Both the position numbers and the translations under genes were made by a program. A stretch of DNA of 64,000 nucleotides, taken from NCBI RefSeq assembly GCF_900110615.1, contig NZ_FOEI01000001.1, forward strand, positions 62,001-126,000, given 5' to 3'. Positions within the stretch are counted from its first letter, which is position 1; each line of letters begins with the position of its first letter. This document shows, piece by piece, positions 61,447 through 64,000 of this stretch. Source of the stretch: Flavobacterium urocaniciphilum (GTDB taxonomy: Bacteria > Bacteroidota > Bacteroidia > Flavobacteriales > Flavobacteriaceae). Under the pieces are notes generated by a model. That model did not search any database. It had not been told where the DNA came from and saw only the letters and a list, made by a program, of their open reading frames with translations.

Positions 61447-62049
61447 CTATAATATTTTTTTGTCAAATAAATCAACCACATCTTCATGTCCAACTTGTAA
61501 ATGCCAAGTAACTAATCCTAATTTTTTAGCCGTTTCAATATTATCTGAATTGTCGTCTATAAATAATGTTTTGTTGGGTTTCAAATTATTTTGTTGAATA
61601 ACTTGTTTAAAGGCAGCTTCGTCTGGTTTTTTGACTTTCGTTTCAAACGAAAAATAAATTTTGTCAAAACAACCATAAAATTCACGAGCGAAAGTTAAGC
61701 CTACGCGGTGTTCAAATTTATCAATATGGGTTGAATCTGTATTGCTTAATAAAAATAATTTGTATTTATTTCTAAGTTTTTCTAAAAACTCTAAACGTTC
61801 TAAAGGGAAATCTACAATTATGGCATTCCAAGCTTCTCTTATTTCTAAAAGTTCTGCATTAGGAATGTATTTCTGAATGCCTTCTATGAACTGAAGTTCG
61901 TCAATTTTTCCAGTTTCATATTTTACATTCAAATTCTTTAAATCATCATTCCATTCTTGTAATCCTAATTTTTTTAAGGCTTCTGGGGTAGCTTGATGAT
62001 CTAAATTTAGAAATACATCGCCTAAATCAAAAATAATAGCTTCAATCAT
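61447..62049 (-). CDS. HAD family hydrolase (YihX-like)
   Basis: A 200-residue haloacid-dehalogenase-fold phosphatase. Motif I is FDLGDVFLN near residue 8, where the second catalytic Asp of the usual DxDx is Gly, as in YihX-type members; motif II is LLSNTDSTH near 109; motif III/IV is KKPDEAAF with FIDDNSDNIETA near 160. The substrate is probably a small sugar phosphate or nucleotide. It overlaps ribD by 8 bases and is followed 2 bases later by the yigZ gene. Confidence 0.9.
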   Translation of the reverse strand: MIEAIIFDLGDVFLNLDHQATPEALKKLGLQEWNDDLKNLNVKYETGKIDELQFIEGIQKYIPNAELLEIREAWNAIIVDFPLERLEFLEKLRNKYKLFLLSNTDSTHIDKFEHRVGLTFAREFYGCFDKIYFSFETKVKKPDEAAFKQVIQQNNLKPNKTLFIDDNSDNIETAKKLGLVTWHLQVGHEDVVDLFDKKIL

Positions 62050-63085
62050 GATTGGAATAAATTTTTAATTGATTCTTTTCTATTAAATGTTTTTGATTAC
62101 ATTTTTCAGAAAACACTGGTTTTTTAATTCCAGTTACTAATTCATTTTCACTTATAAAAACTCTTGCTTCATCCCACAAATTATCATCAATAAAATGCTG
62201 AAGTGTTTGAGTACCACCTTCAATGATAATGGATTGAATACCTTTTTCAAATAAAAAATCCATAATATTGAATATTAGATTTTTATCAAAGGTAAGATTT
62301 TCATAAATACAATTTTCCGAATTTAGGCAATTTTCTTGTTCTGTGAAAATTATTGTAGGATTTTTTTTGTTCTTAATCTGATAATCGTCAGAAATTTTAC
62401 CTGATTTATCTAAAATGATTCGAATAGGATTCGAACCAAACCAATCTCTAGTATCTAAACTTGGATTGTCTTCTAAAACCGTATGTGTTCCAACTAAAAT
62501 AGCTTGCTCTTCCGAACGGTATTTGTGCACCAATTGTCTTGAATACACATTAGAAATAGCTATGGAGGTTTTCGTTTCTTTTTCTAATGGAGCAATGAAT
62601 CCATCTGCCGATTCAGCCCATTTTAAAATGATATACGGTCTTTTTTTATTATGAAAGGTGAAAAAACGTTTGTTGATTGCTAAACATTCTTTTTCTAAAA
62701 CATTTAAAATAACTTCGCATCCCGCATTCGTTAATTTTTCAATTCCTTTGCCAGCAACTTCAGAGAATGAATCGATACATCCAATAACAACTTTCGGAAT
62801 TTGATGCTCTATAATTAAATTCGCACAAGGTGGCGTTTTTCCAAAGTGACTACACGGTTCTAAATTCACATAAATGGTCGATTTTTTTAAAAGACTTTTA
62901 TCTTTAACCGAGTTTATGGCGTTCACTTCAGCATGTGGTTCTCCTGCCTTTTTATGCCAGCCTTCACCAATTATTTTACCTTCATACACCACAACACTTC
63001 CCACTAACGGATTTGGATACGTGGTTCCTAATCCATTTTTTGCCAGTTGCAAACAGCGTTTCATGTAAATTTCATGCTCAATCAT
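62042..63085 (-). CDS. ribD: bifunctional riboflavin biosynthesis deaminase/reductase RibD
   Basis: A 347-residue enzyme. The N-terminal zinc deaminase domain has HAEVNAI near residue 50 and PCSHFGKTPPC near 77 as ligands; the C-terminal reductase domain begins near 150 (RPYIILKWAESADGFIAP) and has IIIEGGTQTLQHFID near 300. It converts the pyrimidine intermediate of riboflavin synthesis by deamination and then NADPH-dependent side-chain reduction. It is the first gene of the operon; a -7 box is 4 bases upstream of the ATG. Confidence 0.95.
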   Translation of the reverse strand: MIEHEIYMKRCLQLAKNGLGTTYPNPLVGSVVVYEGKIIGEGWHKKAGEPHAEVNAINSVKDKSLLKKSTIYVNLEPCSHFGKTPPCANLIIEHQIPKVVIGCIDSFSEVAGKGIEKLTNAGCEVILNVLEKECLAINKRFFTFHNKKRPYIILKWAESADGFIAPLEKETKTSIAISNVYSRQLVHKYRSEEQAILVGTHTVLEDNPSLDTRDWFGSNPIRIILDKSGKISDDYQIKNKKNPTIIFTEQENCLNSENCIYENLTFDKNLIFNIMDFLFEKGIQSIIIEGGTQTLQHFIDDNLWDEARVFISENELVTGIKKPVFSEKCNQKHLIEKNQLKIYSNHD

Positions 63086-63089
63086 CTTA

Positions 63090-63097
63090 CAAATTTA
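63090..63097 (-). promoter_or_regulatory. putative -7 box (TAAATTTG) of the ribD operon
   Basis: The minus-strand TAAATTTG matches TAnnTTTG but ends only 4 bases before the ribD ATG, implying a leaderless or nearly leaderless message. No -33 TTTG is seen 19 bases upstream. It shares a 38-base gap with the divergent acetyltransferase gene. Confidence 0.45.
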
Positions 63098-63123
63098 GTA
63101 CTTTTACATTTTATAATTGCACT

Positions 63124-63609
63124 ATGATTTATACAATCCGAAAAATTGAAGCAAAAGATAATGCTGCAATGGCTCAAATTATTAGAAAAATTTTCGATGA
63201 GTTAAATGCTCCCAAAGAAGGAACTGCTTATGCTGATCCGTTTTTAGATAGATTATCTGAAGTATATCTCAACCAAAATGAAAAGTATTTTGTAGTTGAA
63301 ATTAATGGTGAGATTAAAGGTGGAGCAGGAATTGCACCTTTAGCTAATGATGATTCTGGAATATGTGAATTGCAAAAAATGTATTTTGCTCCAGAAATTC
63401 GTGGTTTTGGAATCGCGCAAGAAGTAATGCGCCACTGTTTAGAATTTGCGAAACAAGCCGGATTTAAAAAGTGTTATTTAGAAACGTTACCTTATATGGA
63501 AGCTGCTCAAAAATTATACAGAAAATTTGATTTCGAATATATTGATGCTCCAATTGGAGATACTGGTCATAGTAGTTGTCATGTTTTTATGCTTAGAGAT
63601 TTAGAATAA
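63124..63609 (+). CDS. GNAT family N-acetyltransferase
   Basis: A 161-residue GNAT-fold protein. It starts IYTIRKIEAKDNAAMAQII; CELQKMYFAPEIRGFGIAQEVM near residue 83 contains the acetyl-CoA-binding Q/RGxGxA-type loop, here RGFGIA; YMEAAQKLYRKFDFEYID near 126 is the conserved C-terminal helix. The acceptor substrate is unknown. The frame is open upstream to 62935 but that extension runs into the ribD gene on the other strand; the ATG at 63124 is the natural start. The next gene starts 1 base after the stop. Confidence 0.88.
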   Translation: MIYTIRKIEAKDNAAMAQIIRKIFDELNAPKEGTAYADPFLDRLSEVYLNQNEKYFVVEINGEIKGGAGIAPLANDDSGICELQKMYFAPEIRGFGIAQEVMRHCLEFAKQAGFKKCYLETLPYMEAAQKLYRKFDFEYIDAPIGDTGHSSCHVFMLRDLE

Positions 63610-63610
63610 T

Positions 63611-64000
63611 ATGAGAATAGTTTTTTTGTTTTTTCTAATTACTTCTTGTAATTTATTGTTTTCTCAAGAAAATAAAAAAGAATATGATTACATTAAAAAT
63701 TATTATCAATTTGTATATGAAGCAAATTATAATTACGAAATTGGAAATGATACTTTAGCTTATAATTTGTTGAAAAAAGCAGAAAGCAATTGCCCTCTTT
63801 TAAATCAAGAAAATATTTATGAAGTTAATATTTTGGCAAGACTTTCGATGAAGTTAAATAAAGAAAAAGAGACGTTTAACTATATCGAGTTATTGTTAAA
63901 AAAGTTTGGTTATAGTTTTTTTTATTTTGATAATGATTCAATATATAATGGATTGAAAAATAAATCTAGATGGAAAAAATTAAAAAGAAATTCCAAAAAA
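63611..64000 (+). CDS. secreted hypothetical protein, 3' end cut by window
   Basis: The first 130 codons of a gene that continues past the window. The N-terminus (MRIVFLFFLITSCNLLFSQ) is a signal peptide; a Cys at residue 13 sits in LITSC, but the region reads better as a signal cleaved after FSQ than as a lipobox. The rest is rich in Asn, Tyr and Lys, with the look of an alpha-helical, possibly TPR-like, domain (for example LAYNLLKKAESNCPLLN). No family is recognised. It starts 1 base after the GNAT stop and is probably co-transcribed with it. Confidence 0.65.
   Translation, partial: MRIVFLFFLITSCNLLFSQENKKEYDYIKNYYQFVYEANYNYEIGNDTLAYNLLKKAESNCPLLNQENIYEVNILARLSMKLNKEKETFNYIELLLKKFGYSFFYFDNDSIYNGLKNKSRWKKLKRNSKK

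Noticed and set aside
62935..63123. Upstream extension of the GNAT acetyltransferase
   Set aside because: It is antisense to the ribD start, and family homology begins at the ATG at 63124.

Overview
The window comes from a low-GC member of the Bacteroidetes, most likely a Flavobacteriaceae species. The evidence is AT-rich codon use, almost no classical Shine-Dalgarno sites, and promoters of the Bacteroidetes type (-33 TTTG / -7 TAnnTTTG; the clearest is at 19168-19198). The order dnaA, low-molecular-weight phosphatase, RsmI-like methylase also resembles the one I recall next to dnaA in Flavobacterium genomes. Nearly all of the window up to 56539 is one large surface-polysaccharide locus on the + strand. 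Both ends of the window cut a gene.

Layout. (1) 1-11069: an AsnB-type amidotransferase (5' end missing), a two-domain oxidoreductase, a heparinase II/III-type protein, a WbuB-like glycosyltransferase, and the enzymes for UDP-N,N'-diacetylbacillosamine (PglF-type dehydratase, PglE-type aminotransferase, and an acetyltransferase fused behind a PglC-type phosphoglycosyl transferase). (2) 11123-15095: the export and regulation module, with an OPX lipoprotein, a Wzc tyrosine kinase with a C-terminal Tyr cluster, and a CpsB/YwqE-type phosphatase on the opposite strand. (3) 15229-19151: an island unrelated to polysaccharide, with DoxX, three pirins and a divergent XRE regulator whose promoter carries four symmetric half-sites. 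(4) 19300-22131: Wzm/Wzt ABC exporter genes, separated by a GTGAAACG-type tandem repeat and a four-helix-bundle gene. (5) 22122-33904: glycosyltransferases, O-acyltransferases, a methyltransferase and WecB. (6) 33915-44151: a NeuB-NeuC-NeuA-AsnB nonulosonate module flanked on both sides by MBOAT plus SGNH-like O-acylation cassettes. (7) 44151-56539: more glycosyltransferases, two small CysE-like acetyltransferases, a Wzy/WaaL-type membrane protein and a second, polytopic phosphoglycosyl transferase.

The rest (56838-64000) is housekeeping: a lysozyme-like protein, an RsmI-like methylase, an LMW-PTP, DnaA, a YbgC thioesterase, YigZ, a HAD hydrolase, RibD, a GNAT acetyltransferase and the start of a secreted hypothetical protein.

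How the genes may work together (inference): PglF/PglE/PglD-type enzymes make UDP-diNAc-bacillosamine. This can prime glycan assembly through the fused PglC-type domain, and it can also feed the NeuC/NeuB/NeuA homologues to give a CMP-legionaminate-type sugar. Many glycosyltransferases extend the chain; MBOAT/SGNH, acyltransferase-3 and LbH proteins decorate it; AsnB homologues may amidate acidic sugars. Export could use Wzm/Wzt, the OPX-Wzc-Wzy route, or both. No Wzx flippase was recognised in the window. No rRNA, tRNA, CRISPR array, IS element or prophage was recognised.
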